From the NCBI GenBank assembly GCA_903820035.1, contig CAIJFT010000011.1, positions 1-47,861 of the forward strand: a DNA stretch of 47,861 nucleotides. The letters run 5' to 3'. Source of the stretch: an uncultured Opitutia bacterium. Its GTDB lineage: Bacteria > Verrucomicrobiota > Verrucomicrobiia > Opitutales > Opitutaceae. The notes under the pieces were generated by a model. That model was not told where the DNA came from and did no database searches. It worked only from the letters and a program-made list of their open reading frames with translations. The stretch's first letter is position 1. The number at the start of each line of letters is the position of its first letter. The position numbers and the translations under genes are program-made. Positions 33,578-44,192 of the stretch are shown in pieces.

Positions 33578-33685
33578 CAATTCCGACGTTCCTTTTGTTG
33601 CGACTGCGGCCGGCGACCGAATCGCGCTCCCGGTGTGGCCGGGTTGGCCCACGATGTTGCAAGTTTCGCCCTGACCCCGTGGACC

Positions 33686-35716
33686 CTATGTTTTCAGCGC
33701 TGCGACCGGCGGGGCGGTCGGCAGGATGATCTCGACGATCGTGCCGGCGCCGCCCGCCGTCTTCTGATCGTTGCCCGAGAGGAGCCGCATGTGGCCGCCC
33801 ATGGCGGTGGTGAATCCGTGGATGAGCTGCAGACCTAGACCCGTGCCTTGTTCGTCAAAGGTGCCGGGGCGACAGCGGATCATGCCACGTCGGTTGAATT
33901 CATCCATCAGTTCCAGCGGGATGCCGACGCCGTGATCGCGCACGCTCAGCGTGACGCTATTTTCGTTTCGCGCGGCTGAAAGCTCGATCGTTGCGCCGGC
34001 TTCGCTGTACTTGATGGCGTTGGACAGAATGTTCGCGAGCACGCTGCTCTTCAGAATATTATTCTCGGCCAGTACGAGGGGCAGGTCGGGCGGAATGGCT
34101 TTTACCAGCCGCAGCGACTTCTGTTGCAACTTTTCCTGGAACAGACTTTCGGTCTCCTGGATCGCCGTCGCAAGGTCCGTGGGCGCCACCTCCACGCGGC
34201 CCCCCGTCAACTGCAGTCGCTCCAGCATCCGGACGCTGTCGATGATCTCGCGAATGGCCGTGGAGGCTTTGACGATCCGCTGTAGGTGGGCCGAAGTATT
34301 GTCGGGTGTGGGGTTGCCTCCCGTTGCGCCCAACCTGCTGCTGCTCAGGAAAATTACCGAAAGCGGATTGCTGATGTCGTGACAGAGCAGGCGCACCAGG
34401 CGCTGGAGCGAGTACCGTTCAATCTCCTGTTTTTCAGCCTCATGGCGCTGCTTGCTGATGAGCTCAAATTTGCGGCTTAGGCCCAGGGTGTTCAGCACCA
34501 TTTCCCACATGATACTGGCGAGCGGCAGTAGCTGCATTTGCGGCGGCTTGGGTAGGAGCCCTATGCCCGAGAGGTTGACGACAAATAGGATCGCATACAT
34601 GCCGAGCCAGCCCACCAGCGCGATCCTTGCGCCGGGCAGTCCGCGCCGGGCCGCGGTGATCTCAATGGGTATCGCGATGAGCATGCCCAGCATCTGACCG
34701 ATGAGCGCAAATTTGAAAAATACGCTCGGCGGTAGAAAAATCCCGGCCCCCAGCAGCAAGAGCAGACCGATGAGTAAACCATGAAGGGCTCGCGCCCCGT
34801 TTGGAATAGTTAAGGTAAGATTATAGAAGCTGAGATGTAACCGCAGGGCTAGGATCGTGTTCAGCAGCATCAGATGCGGCAGCCATTCCGACAGGTAGAA
34901 GCCGAAGGGATGACCGGTCGCCCGGTCCACAATCCCGTAGCGCGCCAAACTCCCGACGATCATACCGATCGAGAGAATGACGTAATCGCGGGACGCGGGA
35001 TCCCTTAAGTGGAACCACCAGATGCTCTGAAAGAGGACAAGAAACAGGGCTCCACCGAAATACAGCCAGATGAAGCCCGTCGTGATAGTCACCTCGCGAT
35101 GAATCTCACTCAGCTTGAGCACCCCGGGCGTCATCGGGAATGGGCTGACCGGAATACTGCGGATAAACACGTCCGCCGTGGCTCCCATCGTCAGCGGAAT
35201 GTTTATAATAAGGTCCGAGAGGCCGAAACGGAATCCCTCCGAATCGCGAAAGCCGGCCGCGGTTTCGCGGACAACACCGCTTTCATTGATCAGGTAGGCG
35301 GAGGCCTCCCGTAGGTGAGTGGCACGGAGGTAAAACCAAGCCAACTCCTCCGCATCGGCTTGCGGCACCCTAATCACGAGTTTGTACCAGGTGACCTCGT
35401 GAAGTGGCGCATTGGCCTCGTCGATGGAAGTGACCGCGCGCAAAGGAAAACCACGCAACTGGGCGACCTGCGCGGGCGAGGAAAGCTGGAATTCGCTGGG
35501 GACGGCGACAACGAAGCTCTGGAGGATATTGGCGGTCTCGGGCGACGGCACGGCGCCGGCGAACGGCAGGAGACCGGTGCAGAAAAGCAGCAGCGCGGCT
35601 TGAAGCCCCGGGAAACCCGTTCGCCGACGCCGGAAGGCGGCGCAACCCGGCGTGGCGATGACGAGGCCAAGCAGGGCGGCGAGAAGCAGCTTAGGAGGTT
35701 GAAGGGCGATGAGCAT
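33686..35716 (-). CDS. 7TMR-DISM sensor histidine kinase
   Basis: The 676-residue kinase has a signal or anchor, an extracellular 7TMR-DISMED2-like beta domain (about 60-200; WYKLVIRVP, WFYLRATHLREASAYL), then about seven membrane helices (about 215-410) and the kinase core. The H-box is LCHDISNPLSVIF near residue 445, the N-box ILANILSNAIKY, G1 DHGVGIP and G2 GTGLGLQLIHG. The N-terminal domain type binds carbohydrate-like or other extracellular ligands. No response regulator gene is adjacent, so it is an orphan kinase. Confidence 0.93.
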   Translation of the reverse strand: MLIALQPPKLLLAALLGLVIATPGCAAFRRRRTGFPGLQAALLLFCTGLLPFAGAVPSPETANILQSFVVAVPSEFQLSSPAQVAQLRGFPLRAVTSIDEANAPLHEVTWYKLVIRVPQADAEELAWFYLRATHLREASAYLINESGVVRETAAGFRDSEGFRFGLSDLIINIPLTMGATADVFIRSIPVSPFPMTPGVLKLSEIHREVTITTGFIWLYFGGALFLVLFQSIWWFHLRDPASRDYVILSIGMIVGSLARYGIVDRATGHPFGFYLSEWLPHLMLLNTILALRLHLSFYNLTLTIPNGARALHGLLIGLLLLLGAGIFLPPSVFFKFALIGQMLGMLIAIPIEITAARRGLPGARIALVGWLGMYAILFVVNLSGIGLLPKPPQMQLLPLASIMWEMVLNTLGLSRKFELISKQRHEAEKQEIERYSLQRLVRLLCHDISNPLSVIFLSSSRLGATGGNPTPDNTSAHLQRIVKASTAIREIIDSVRMLERLQLTGGRVEVAPTDLATAIQETESLFQEKLQQKSLRLVKAIPPDLPLVLAENNILKSSVLANILSNAIKYSEAGATIELSAARNENSVTLSVRDHGVGIPLELMDEFNRRGMIRCRPGTFDEQGTGLGLQLIHGFTTAMGGHMRLLSGNDQKTAGGAGTIVEIILPTAPPVAALKT

Positions 35717-36016
35717 GCGCAGACTGGCCTAGGGTTTGGGCGAAGTTACCGACACCTTGGGCTAGGGCGGTTCCAGAAATTGGATGGTCGCCGATGGACG
35801 TAGCCGAAAACGAGGTCATCTCTGCCGACCACGTTGTCGTTACGCTCCCTCACGTCTACACAATTTATGGATACGCTATAAGCTTAATGGAATTAAAGCT
35901 CATCCGGCCGGGGCTTTGCCCCGTTTCTTGACGCTCGGTCGGGATTGAGTCCGGTTTTTGCCCCCGCGCATGTCCGTCCAATCAGCGCAACCTCAGTCTG
36001 CATTTACGCGGACGAT
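35717..36016. other. 300-base intergenic region with AT-rich part
   Basis: This gap contains the window's most AT-rich stretch (35858-35900), a likely promoter zone for the histidine kinase on the minus strand, and a hairpin at 35909-35923. No gene was seen. Confidence 0.5.
35909..35929 (+). terminator. Terminator-like hairpin (CGGGGC/GCCCCG plus T-rich tail)
   Basis: A 6-bp GC stem with a TTT loop is followed on the plus strand by TTTCTT. No plus-strand gene ends here. The same stem could serve the DUF1552 gene on the minus strand, which ends at 36017. Confidence 0.4.
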
Positions 36017-37417
36017 TCAAACGGTCGTCTTTATCTGGGTGATCTCTTTCGTCGCGATGCCGATCGGGCGGTCGAGCGGAACTCCGGCGCAGCCGAGCAG
36101 GGTGGTGAGGAGGTCGCCCTGGTTGCCGCGGACATTTGGCAGGAACCGGCCGGGGCTGATTGAGCCACCGCCGCGGCCGGCCAAAATGAACGGCAGGTTT
36201 TCCCGCTGGTGCTTGTTGCCGTCCTCGAGACCGGAGCCCCACATCATGATGCAGTTGTCGAGGAGCGTGCCGTCGCCTTCGCGGATGCCCTGCATGCGTT
36301 TGATCATGTAGGCGAACTGCGCGATGTTAAACGCGGTGATGGCGGCCACCTTCCGCACCTTCTCCGCTTCGTGGTTGTGGTGGGTATTGGAGTGGTGGGT
36401 GTCGCTAAAGCCGAGCTCCGGGTAGGAAACGCCGTTCGGCGTGGAGCCGATGTAGGTGCTGACGCGGGTCGTGTCGGTCTGGAACGCCAGCACGTTGAGG
36501 TCGCACATCACCTGCATGTATTCACTGCGTTTATCGCCGAGCGGAATCTTGATCTCGATGGGCGGGGCATCCGGGGCGTAGCGTTTGCTCACACTGACGC
36601 CGGCCTTCTCCAGCGCCGCTTCCTTTTGCCGAAACTCGATGGCGGCGATGCGACGTTCCATTGAGCGGACGCTGTCGAGGTATTCGTCGAGCTTGTGTTG
36701 GTCGTCGCGCGGCAAGGTGCGCCGGAGGTCTTTCGCGCCGCCGAGGACCAAATCCAACATCTTGCGATCGAGTGCTCCGGCCTGGGCGGATTGACCGGAA
36801 GCGCCGGCTCGGTCCGTTTGGTCGCGCAGGCCGAAGAGGCGGTTGAGTACGCTGCGGGGATTGGTTTCGGCGGGGACCGCCTGCGTGGCCGAACGGTAGC
36901 TGCAATGGGAGTAGTAGCCTTCGTTGAGACCTTCCTGATTCTCCTTATGCGTCTGCGGCATGGTGGCCAGTTCCAGCGATGGTAGCGACGTCAGATGCCC
37001 CACATAATTCGCGGCGATCTGGTCGGCCGAGATGGAAATATTAATCTGGCTCCGGCGGTCCGCATCCGGGAGCCGCGCGGTGAGCCACGTCGACAATTCG
37101 AGGGCATGCGGCGCGCCGTTGAACGGGGAGATCGGTACCCCGGCGATTCCCTTCATCAGCAAGCACTGGTCGAGCACCGGGCCCAGCGACGCCAAGGCCG
37201 GTGGCGGTGAGGCCAGGAAGGTTTCCGGACTTGCCGGCCAAAATTGATCCATGATGACCCCGTGGGGCATGTACATGAAACCGAGGCGCACCGGTGGCTT
37301 GGCGCGCTTTTTCTTCTCCGGTTCCGCCCAGCCCATCGATTCGAAAAGCGGCAGGGCGAGGGCGACGCCGATTCCTTTGAGGCAGGTGCGACGGTCGATG
37401 AGGTGGGGGCTGCTCAT
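36017..37417 (-). CDS. DUF1552 family protein, Tat-type leader
   Basis: The 466-residue protein has a Tat-like leader ([20 protein letters not shown]). DUF1552 features follow: [53 protein letters not shown] and, near the C-terminus, [27 protein letters not shown]. It is structurally related to DUF1501 proteins, and an [19 protein letters not shown] segment offers a histidine-rich site. It is encoded 18 bases downstream of a DUF1592-type cytochrome gene, the usual partner. Exact function unknown. Confidence 0.93.
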   Translation of the reverse strand: MSSPHLIDRRTCLKGIGVALALPLFESMGWAEPEKKKRAKPPVRLGFMYMPHGVIMDQFWPASPETFLASPPPALASLGPVLDQCLLMKGIAGVPISPFNGAPHALELSTWLTARLPDADRRSQINISISADQIAANYVGHLTSLPSLELATMPQTHKENQEGLNEGYYSHCSYRSATQAVPAETNPRSVLNRLFGLRDQTDRAGASGQSAQAGALDRKMLDLVLGGAKDLRRTLPRDDQHKLDEYLDSVRSMERRIAAIEFRQKEAALEKAGVSVSKRYAPDAPPIEIKIPLGDKRSEYMQVMCDLNVLAFQTDTTRVSTYIGSTPNGVSYPELGFSDTHHSNTHHNHEAEKVRKVAAITAFNIAQFAYMIKRMQGIREGDGTLLDNCIMMWGSGLEDGNKHQRENLPFILAGRGGGSISPGRFLPNVRGNQGDLLTTLLGCAGVPLDRPIGIATKEITQIKTTV

Positions 37418-37435
37418 GGGCGGTGGTGGGGACGG

Positions 37436-39355
37436 TTAATTCCGGCGCTGGGTGAAGGGATAGCTCGTGACGACTTCGGTGATGAGAGTTTGCAGTCGGT
37501 AGCCGTCCTTGGCGATGGTTTCCATCAGGCGGTCCACCACGATTTCATCGTAGCCCTCGAGTTGGCGGCAGAGGGCGTAGGCCAGCAGTTTCTCGGTCAG
37601 GTTGCGCGCCAGGTCGGCCTGCCGCGCCGCGATGATTACCTTCAGCTCTTTCGGGGCTGAAAACCGTTTCCCCCCGGGGAGTTCGCCCGTGGCGTCGATT
37701 GCGCCGCCCGAATCGTCGGTGTCGCGCCAGCGTCCGATGGCGTCGAAGTTTTCGAGACCGAATCCGATCGGATCCAGGATGCGGTGACAACTCGCGCACA
37801 CCGCATCGGTGCGGTGCAATTCGGTGCGCTGCCGCAGGGTCAGGTGGGCGACTTTCGCCTGATCCTGCTTTTCGAGTGAGGGCACGTTCGGGGGCGGAGG
37901 CGGCACGTGTTCGCCCAGCACCTGCTCGAGCACCCACACCCCGCGTTTGACGGGACTCGTGCGGTTGGGGAACGAAGTCGTCGCGAGGATGCCGGGCATG
38001 CCGAGAATTCCGCCCCGATTGGCGTCGGCGAGCTGGACCCGGCGCATCGCGGAACCCGTGATCGTTTTTTCCAGACCATAGAGCGGCGCGAGCGTGGCGT
38101 TGAGGAACGTGTAATCGCTGTCCACGAAGCCGACGACACTCCGGTTTTCGCGCACCATGCTGTCGAAGAACAGCCGCGCCTCGTCATACATGGCGGTCCG
38201 CAGCGCGGCGGACATCACCGGGAATTTCGTGGCGTCGAACGTCTTGCCTTCCAGTTCCCCGAGGCCGAGCCACTGGGCCCCGAAGCCGTCGAACAGCGCG
38301 CGCGAACGCGCATCTTGCAGCAGGCGTTTTACCTGACCCTGGAGCACGGCCGGCTCGTGCAGGGTGCCGGTGTCGGCCAGGGACGAGAGTTCCGCATCGG
38401 GCATCGTGGCCCAGAGCAAATAAGAGAGCCGCGAGGCGAGTTGATGATCGTCGAGCCGTACGATCTGCCGTCCCGGCTCGGGCTCCCCGGCGGGCGTGAT
38501 AAAAAGAAACTGCGGCGAAACCAAAATCGCCTTCAGCATCAGCCCGAGCGCCGCGGAGTGGGAGAGGTTGTGGCCACGCCCCAAATCGAAAACGCCCACC
38601 AACACGTCCAGTTCCGCTGCCGTTGGCGGACGGCGATAGGCGCGGCGGGCGAGCGAGCGGGCCACGTTGCGGGCGGACGCGCGGGCGTCGGTGCCGGGGG
38701 CGGGCGGTGCGCCGAAGAGACGCTGTTGGACGGCGGTCGGCGGCGTGCCATCGGGCGCGAGGAGGCGATCCAGCACGGTGTTGGCGATCCGGAGATATTG
38801 TTCCGATTGGAGCGGCGAGAGTGTATTCAGGTATCCCTCACCGAAGACCTCATCCGGCAAGTCCCGGCTGACGGCCGGATCTGCCCCGACGAGATCATGC
38901 AGGGTATTGCCGTATTCGAGCTTGTTCAGGCGCCGGATCGTGAACCGACCCGGATCCGGTGGGCTGAGGTACTTGAGTTGGGTCATCCACTCGGCGAACC
39001 GATTTCGCTCTTCGTCGGTCGGCTGCCGGTCGGCGTCGTCCGGCGGCATATCATGGGCCTTCACATTGGTGAGGGCCTGCTTCCAGTGTTTGGCGAAGCC
39101 GGCGCTGCCGGGGTATTTGAGCGCGGACTCGAAGTTTACGCCGGCCTTCGACTTCCGGTTGCTGTGGCAGTTCAGGCAGTAGTTTTTGACGAAGGGGGTC
39201 ACCTGTTCGCGAAAGGCCTGCTTCACCTCGGCTTGGCGGGCCGCCAAATCCCCGTCGCTTACCGGCGCTGCGTGCCCAGTCGGGGTGAGCCGTCCGGCGA
39301 AAAGCCAAAGGACCATGGCCGTTAAGGCGCGGGGGAAAAATCCGGACGTGGTCAT
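37436..39355 (-). CDS. DUF1587/1592/1588/1585 secreted cytochrome-like protein
   Basis: The ATG at 39355 gives 639 residues with a signal peptide ([22 protein letters not shown]). A c-type haem motif CLNCH follows at about residues 59-63 ([24 protein letters not shown]). The PSD-type domain order is visible: DUF1587 ([20 protein letters not shown]), DUF1595, DUF1592 ([15 protein letters not shown]), DUF1588 ([25 protein letters not shown]) and C-terminal DUF1585. A second CxxCH ([19 protein letters not shown]) is in the C-terminal part. With the DUF1552 gene it forms the counterpart of the 2539-7300 pair; both are plausibly extracellular polymer-degradation modules. Confidence 0.93.
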   Translation of the reverse strand: MTTSGFFPRALTAMVLWLFAGRLTPTGHAAPVSDGDLAARQAEVKQAFREQVTPFVKNYCLNCHSNRKSKAGVNFESALKYPGSAGFAKHWKQALTNVKAHDMPPDDADRQPTDEERNRFAEWMTQLKYLSPPDPGRFTIRRLNKLEYGNTLHDLVGADPAVSRDLPDEVFGEGYLNTLSPLQSEQYLRIANTVLDRLLAPDGTPPTAVQQRLFGAPPAPGTDARASARNVARSLARRAYRRPPTAAELDVLVGVFDLGRGHNLSHSAALGLMLKAILVSPQFLFITPAGEPEPGRQIVRLDDHQLASRLSYLLWATMPDAELSSLADTGTLHEPAVLQGQVKRLLQDARSRALFDGFGAQWLGLGELEGKTFDATKFPVMSAALRTAMYDEARLFFDSMVRENRSVVGFVDSDYTFLNATLAPLYGLEKTITGSAMRRVQLADANRGGILGMPGILATTSFPNRTSPVKRGVWVLEQVLGEHVPPPPPNVPSLEKQDQAKVAHLTLRQRTELHRTDAVCASCHRILDPIGFGLENFDAIGRWRDTDDSGGAIDATGELPGGKRFSAPKELKVIIAARQADLARNLTEKLLAYALCRQLEGYDEIVVDRLMETIAKDGYRLQTLITEVVTSYPFTQRRN

Positions 39356-39604
39356 GCCGTGCTCAATTTGCAACGTCGCAAACTGTCACGAGCCGCGGAG
39401 CCGTGCTCAATGTCAATCCGAGCGAAATGATTCCCGCCACCCCGGCGCTCGCCGTGGCGCAGGGGCGGCCTCGATCTCGGCCGGGCTCCCTGACCCTCGC
39501 CGCCGCCGCGCCGTGGGCGCTCTCCGATTGACTTCGGAAAACCGCGCAACTCACTCACTGCCCGGTGCGCGCTCCGTGAAATCGAGGGCACGCACTCCTC
39601 ATTC
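39356..39604. other. Divergent promoter region
   Basis: This 249-base gap separates the DUF1592-type gene (minus) from the phosphoglycerol transferase gene (plus) and must hold both promoters. No conserved motif could be assigned. Confidence 0.4.
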
Positions 39605-41602
39605 ATGCTGCCCGTTCCCCGTTTGATTCGTTGGATCATTTCACTTTCGGTGGTTTTTCTCGTGGTGATGACCGTGATGCGGGTCGGCACGTATTTCGCT
39701 TTTGTAGGTCAACGCGTTCCTCTTTCCGATGCTTGGCCTGCGTTCGGGTTGGGATTTCGCTTCGACGCGAGGATCGTCGCCAGCGCGATGCTGCCACTGT
39801 TGGTGTTGGGGAGCTTGCCCTGGTTGAATGTGTTCAGCCCGACAGGGGGGCGGAGGTTCTGGCTGACGCTACTCGGTCTTTTCAGCGGGCTGTTGCTCGT
39901 TTTGTACGCGTGCGATTTTTTGCATTATCAGTATCTCCATCAGCGCCTCAACGCCTCGGTGCTGGGATTTTTGAAGGACGCGCATATTTCCAGCGGGATG
40001 GCCTGGCAGAGTTATCCCGTCGTGCGGATCGCCCTCGGTATACTTGTGATCCTGGCTGCGCTCATGTGGGCCTTCGTGCAGCTACACCGGCGGGCGGTCG
40101 CAACCGCGGCCCCGTCGGGCAAGTCCGCCCGGGTGGTCTGGTTCGTCGGCGCGCTCTTGTGCGTGGTGGTCGGCGTTTTCGGCCGCGTTGGGCAGTACCC
40201 ACTGCGCTGGAGCGATGCCTTTAACCTGCGCAACGATCTCCTCGCGAATCTCGCCCTCAATCCGGTGCAGTCTTTACTCAGCTCGCTGGACTTTCGGACT
40301 TCCGGCTACGATTTGGCGAAGGTGCAGGAGCATTATGCGTTCATGAGTTCGTATCTGGGCGTGACAGAGCCCGACCCGGTAAAGCTGTCGTTCGAACGGC
40401 AGGTCAAGGCGCGCAGCGGTGGCCCGACGGGGCGGCCCAATATCATCTTGGTGATTTGCGAATCTTTCAGCGGATACAAAAGTTCGATGTGGGGTAATCC
40501 GCTCGACACGACGCCGTTTTTCGCCGGCCTCTGCCGCGAGGGATTGTTTTTCGACAACTGCTTCACCCCGCACTACGGCACGGCGCGTGGAGTATGGGCC
40601 ACCATCACCGGCACGCCCGACGTTGAGGCGGTCGAGACGGCGAGCCGTAACCCGAGCCTGGTCGACCAGCACACGATCATCAACGATTTCACCGGCTACG
40701 AAAAATTCTATTTCATCGGGGGCAGTTCCAGTTGGGCGAATATCCGCGGTTTGCTGTCCAACAACATCAAGGGACTTAAGCTCTATGAGGAAAACAGCTA
40801 TAGTTCCCCGCGGGCCGACGTTTGGGGGATTAGCGACCGCAACCTGTTTCGCGAAGCGAACGCGGTGCTGGCGGCTCAGACCCAACCGTTTTTTGCCGTT
40901 ATTCAGACGGCCGATAACCACCGGCCCTACACGATTCCCGAAGAGGATCTCGGCGAATTTTCCAAACGGGTTGTCCCGCCCGAGGCGCTTAAGGCGGGCG
41001 GCTTTGACTCGCTCGAAGAGATGAACGCCTTTCGCTACACGGATTTTTGTTTCGAGAAATTTTTCGAGGCCGCGCGGCGGTCACCGTATTTCGCCAACAC
41101 GATTTTCGTTTTTACCGGCGACCACGGGATCGACGGGGACGCGGGCTCGATGTTGCCGCCGGCGTGGACGGAACAGGCGCTAACCTCCTACCACGTTCCC
41201 CTATTGTTTTATGGCCCCGCACTGGTGCAGCCGCAGCGGGTGCATGCCGTCGCCTCAATGGTGGATATCTTGCCGACGCTAGCCGGGCTGGTAAATATTC
41301 CGTACCGGAACCGCACGCTGGGTCGCGATCTTCTGCGCCAGCAGGAGGTGGATGGAGGGGCCTCGAACGCCGCCTTCATCATCGACCGGCACGAAAATTT
41401 GATCGGAGTGGTGCGGCAGCCGTATTTCGGGCGCCACCGGCTGGATGGGACGCGACCGCAGGTTGTTTGGGCCGATTTCAATACGCCCGCGCCGGCGGCG
41501 ATGCAGGCGCCCGACGGTCGCTATGAGACCGTCGCGAACGCCTTTTACGAAACGTCGCGCTACCTCCTGTTAAAAAACCAAAAGCCGGACGCAAAGAATT
41601 AA
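39605..41602 (+). CDS. LTA synthase-like membrane phosphoglycerol transferase (sulfatase fold)
   Basis: The 665-residue protein has about five membrane helices in the first 200 residues, then an extracytoplasmic sulfatase-fold domain. The metal-ligand Glu is in ILVICESFSGYKSS, the nucleophile is Thr326 in PHYGTARGVWATITG, and the Asp-His pair is in FTGDHGIDGD. This is the architecture of lipoteichoic acid synthase, OpgB-like transferases and related phosphoglycerol or phosphoethanolamine transferases. In a Gram-negative host it more likely decorates a glycan or lipid with phosphoglycerol from phosphatidylglycerol. It converges with a membrane protein/sialidase pair. Confidence 0.9.
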   Translation: MLPVPRLIRWIISLSVVFLVVMTVMRVGTYFAFVGQRVPLSDAWPAFGLGFRFDARIVASAMLPLLVLGSLPWLNVFSPTGGRRFWLTLLGLFSGLLLVLYACDFLHYQYLHQRLNASVLGFLKDAHISSGMAWQSYPVVRIALGILVILAALMWAFVQLHRRAVATAAPSGKSARVVWFVGALLCVVVGVFGRVGQYPLRWSDAFNLRNDLLANLALNPVQSLLSSLDFRTSGYDLAKVQEHYAFMSSYLGVTEPDPVKLSFERQVKARSGGPTGRPNIILVICESFSGYKSSMWGNPLDTTPFFAGLCREGLFFDNCFTPHYGTARGVWATITGTPDVEAVETASRNPSLVDQHTIINDFTGYEKFYFIGGSSSWANIRGLLSNNIKGLKLYEENSYSSPRADVWGISDRNLFREANAVLAAQTQPFFAVIQTADNHRPYTIPEEDLGEFSKRVVPPEALKAGGFDSLEEMNAFRYTDFCFEKFFEAARRSPYFANTIFVFTGDHGIDGDAGSMLPPAWTEQALTSYHVPLLFYGPALVQPQRVHAVASMVDILPTLAGLVNIPYRNRTLGRDLLRQQEVDGGASNAAFIIDRHENLIGVVRQPYFGRHRLDGTRPQVVWADFNTPAPAAMQAPDGRYETVANAFYETSRYLLLKNQKPDAKN

Positions 41603-41662
41603 TCCGGCGGCGGGGTTACTCACCGCGCCACGAATTCGTCGCGGGGACACCGCCCGGTGGCG

Positions 41663-42301
41663 TCACGAAATTGCGGATGCGGCACTGGGTTTTTCCGATC
41701 GAAAATTGCCGGAAAGGCGAAGTGCTCCGCGGCGCAGCAGGCAGCCCAGGGCGTAGAAGGATACCAGGGGATCGATCAGATAATCCCAAAGGTTGGTGGA
41801 CTCGTACCATCGGAGGGTCCACGCGAGCGTCGCGGTCGCGATGCAGATTGAAATTAATTCCAGCCGCGTGAACCACGCCGCCAGCGCGATCACGAAAAGA
41901 ACGCCCACGAACCAAGGCGAACCATAGCCCAAGCGATACGGATCAAACATGCCGACGCCGAGTGCCATGGGGTAGAGCGCGAGCGCCGCAGCCGAAATCA
42001 ACGTCAGCAACGCAAGCCGGGCGCTTTGATCCCCGGGCCACCGTCCCGGCAATTTTGCGCTGACGCTGCCGACCAGCAGAATCAACGTAGTGATGCTCAG
42101 GTCTCCCAGCAGACCGCGCACGCAGCTCGCCACGGACAGCGCGCCGAAGGGAATGAGCACGAGCGATAAGACGGTTAGGAACAAGGCCGCTTTCCGCGGT
42201 CGTGAAATTAGCCGTAGAGCGGGAATCGTGAATAGCGCCGCGGCAAGTGTGGTCGCAACGCCCGCGAGTCCCGTGATGTCGGTGTAAGCAGGGGCGATCA
42301 T
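41663..42301 (-). CDS. Multi-pass membrane protein of unknown function
   Basis: This 212-residue protein has about seven hydrophobic segments (IPALRLI, AALFLTVLSLVLIPF, LGDLSITTLILLVGSVSA, LALLTLISAAALALYPMALGVG, PWFVGVLFVIALAAWF, ICIATATLAWTL, PLVSFYALGCLL). The start ATG overlaps the stop of the sialidase-like gene as ATGA, so the two are made together. No family was recognised. Its fixed link with the sialidase-like protein suggests a transporter or membrane anchor for the same pathway. Confidence 0.8.
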   Translation of the reverse strand: MIAPAYTDITGLAGVATTLAAALFTIPALRLISRPRKAALFLTVLSLVLIPFGALSVASCVRGLLGDLSITTLILLVGSVSAKLPGRWPGDQSARLALLTLISAAALALYPMALGVGMFDPYRLGYGSPWFVGVLFVIALAAWFTRLELISICIATATLAWTLRWYESTNLWDYLIDPLVSFYALGCLLRRGALRLSGNFRSEKPSAASAIS

Positions 42302-43647
42302 TTTGTTTCAGCCATCCGTCGGTCCAGCCAAGCCTGACTGAATTGGACGTGTTTGATGAAGGCTTCGTTCCACGTGTAGACGAGGTGGAACTCGCCGAGT
42401 TTGGTCCGGATTAGGCACGGATAGGAAAACTCAAAAGACCAGCCCTTGGATGAACCCATCAGCCGCTTCACGGAATCAGCGTAGCCAACGGCTTCGACGG
42501 TCCCGCCATTCGTCGCTACCGCCAAGGCTTCGATCGCAGAAGAATACCGGTTGTCGCTCGGGTTTTTCCAGTCCGGTTCGGATTTGTCTTCCACCACGTA
42601 GATCGTTTTCCAGCGGGTGCCGCCGTCGTCCGAGACGACCAGCGAAAGCGCATCGCGGTTATCCTCGTTATTATTGAGGGCGGCTAAAATCCGACCATCC
42701 GGTAGCATCAGGCCCGATAACGCCGAGTTGGGATTCGCGAGCATCAATTTTTCCGGCGGCGTCCAAGTGAGCCCGCCGTCGCTTGTTCTGGTGCTGATAA
42801 CCCGGTTGGGGCGCTCCTTTCCGGCATAACGCATCAACACGACCGCCCGGTTTTCGCCCTCGACCAGGAAAACCGGTTGCAAGCAGGAGCGACCTGAGCT
42901 GAGACGCGTTGAGTCGACCACGTTATTGGCCGCGTCGAGGTTCAGCACCTCGCCAAATTTTCCCAGAAATTCAGCGTGGACCGGCAGCCCGATCGTGCCG
43001 TCAGCGTAGGCGAACGGCTGAGCTTTTACGAGGGTCCCCAAATTGAAGAACGGCGAGGTGATCAGCCGGCGCGGCTGACTCCACGTTTCACCGTCGTCTT
43101 GCGAAGTCATGGCGGTGATTGAGCTGCCTGACCAACCGCCGAGCGAAACCGCGACGTAAAAAAGCGTCATCGAGCCATCGGCGGCCCGACTTACGACCGG
43201 ATTGCCGACCTTTTTCACGTAGCGGAAGAGTGCCTGCTGCGTGGTTTCCCGGCTGACGACCATTCGCTCGGGCGTCCAGCTGCCGGTGTCGGGATCCAGC
43301 ACGGCGGTCTGAATGGTCACATCGGCGGTGCCTTCATCGGTGCCAGCATACCAGAAGGCGCGGACCTTTCGGTTTTCCAATTCAATCAAACAGGCCGCGT
43401 GCGTGCGAACGAGTTTCCGTTTCGAGACAAATTCGCTCCGCACCCCGGACGACCCGCCTAAGCCCGAGGGGATTTCAGGTGATCGTTCGATTGTAGGGGC
43501 GGATGCGACCACCCCGGCTTGAAATTTCGGGCGCGGCCCGCGCTGGAAGATTTTGACGGACCCGGCCAGGAAGGCGACGAGGACAAAGCCCAGCACCCAG
43601 AATCTGCCGGGGCTGCGATCGCCAAGATAAGGTCGGCGTGTCATCAA
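42298..43647 (-). CDS. Sialidase-like (BNR/Asp-box) protein, membrane-anchored
   Basis: The 449-residue product has an N-terminal membrane anchor (FWVLGFVLVAFLAGSVKIF) and a long linker, then a six-bladed propeller of the sialidase/BNR_2 family. Asp-box motifs S-x-D-x-G-x-T-W are visible as SQDDGETW, SDGGLTW and SDDGGTRW. The strand FVSKRKLVRTHAACLIELENRKVRAFWYAG resembles the start of the family's catalytic face, but the arginine triad of true sialidases was not mapped. It forms a two-gene operon with the membrane protein that follows. The substrate is unknown. Confidence 0.88.
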   Translation of the reverse strand: MMTRRPYLGDRSPGRFWVLGFVLVAFLAGSVKIFQRGPRPKFQAGVVASAPTIERSPEIPSGLGGSSGVRSEFVSKRKLVRTHAACLIELENRKVRAFWYAGTDEGTADVTIQTAVLDPDTGSWTPERMVVSRETTQQALFRYVKKVGNPVVSRAADGSMTLFYVAVSLGGWSGSSITAMTSQDDGETWSQPRRLITSPFFNLGTLVKAQPFAYADGTIGLPVHAEFLGKFGEVLNLDAANNVVDSTRLSSGRSCLQPVFLVEGENRAVVLMRYAGKERPNRVISTRTSDGGLTWTPPEKLMLANPNSALSGLMLPDGRILAALNNNEDNRDALSLVVSDDGGTRWKTIYVVEDKSEPDWKNPSDNRYSSAIEALAVATNGGTVEAVGYADSVKRLMGSSKGWSFEFSYPCLIRTKLGEFHLVYTWNEAFIKHVQFSQAWLDRRMAETK

Positions 43648-44192
43648 AGGCCTCCGCTACGCGTTGACGCGACCGCGTAGTCGGCCACCAAAAAATATCC
43701 GGAGAGGTAGCGGGGAAAAATGCGGATGGGGATCATGCTTCGTGGGGCGATACGGGGAACTGCTCGCGGTGCTTCGGAAAGCGAGCGGGGGGAGGGGCTC
43801 CATCCGGTGGATGGCTGGGGGCAATCAAGTTAGTTATGGATTGTTTGGGCTGGGGGAAGATCAAAGCGATCGGAGGGGGCGGCACGCTGAGTTTTCCGCG
43901 CCCACCGGAGCGGGCAGGAAGGTGCTTTCCAGGTCACGGGGTTGACGGTCCATTGACCAATTCACGCCCATGGCCGGAGTTGTCGGCGGAAAACTCGGCC
44001 GAGGTGAACTGCCAGCCCCGGTCGGGGTTGAGGTTCTTCGGCGCGACTTGAATCGCTCGGAGGCGGGTTGGGCCGAATGGATTCCGCTGACGGTGCGGAG
44101 GGCTATGCCACAGCGGTTCCTTTACGTGCGGGAGGAAGTGGCCACGCTGGTGGCTCTCTTTTTCAACGGGAACCGAAGAACAATGGCCAATC
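43648..44192. other. 545-base region without a supported gene
   Basis: This region lies between divergent genes. A minus-strand frame (43934-44194) and an overlapping plus-strand frame (43970-44200) exist but resemble no family I recognise and lack good starts. The minus frame has coherent-looking sequence (LRAIQVAPKNLNPDRGWQF), so a gene remnant is possible. Confidence 0.4.

Larger units (their letters stand above)
33130..33685. other. 556-base region upstream of the MoxR operon, with two inverted repeats
   Basis: It separates the operon start (33129) from the histidine kinase end (33686), both on the minus strand. Open frames here are Arg/Ser/Pro-rich and look like shadow frames. It contains inverted repeats at 33197-33217 and 33547-33577. 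The operon promoter and possible operators must lie here, but no clear -35/-10 pair could be named. Confidence 0.5.

Noticed and set aside
33360-33662. 100-residue minus-strand frame upstream of the MoxR operon
   Set aside because: Contains the inverted repeat, has no recognisable fold and overlaps an equally long plus-strand frame; more likely repeat DNA than a gene.
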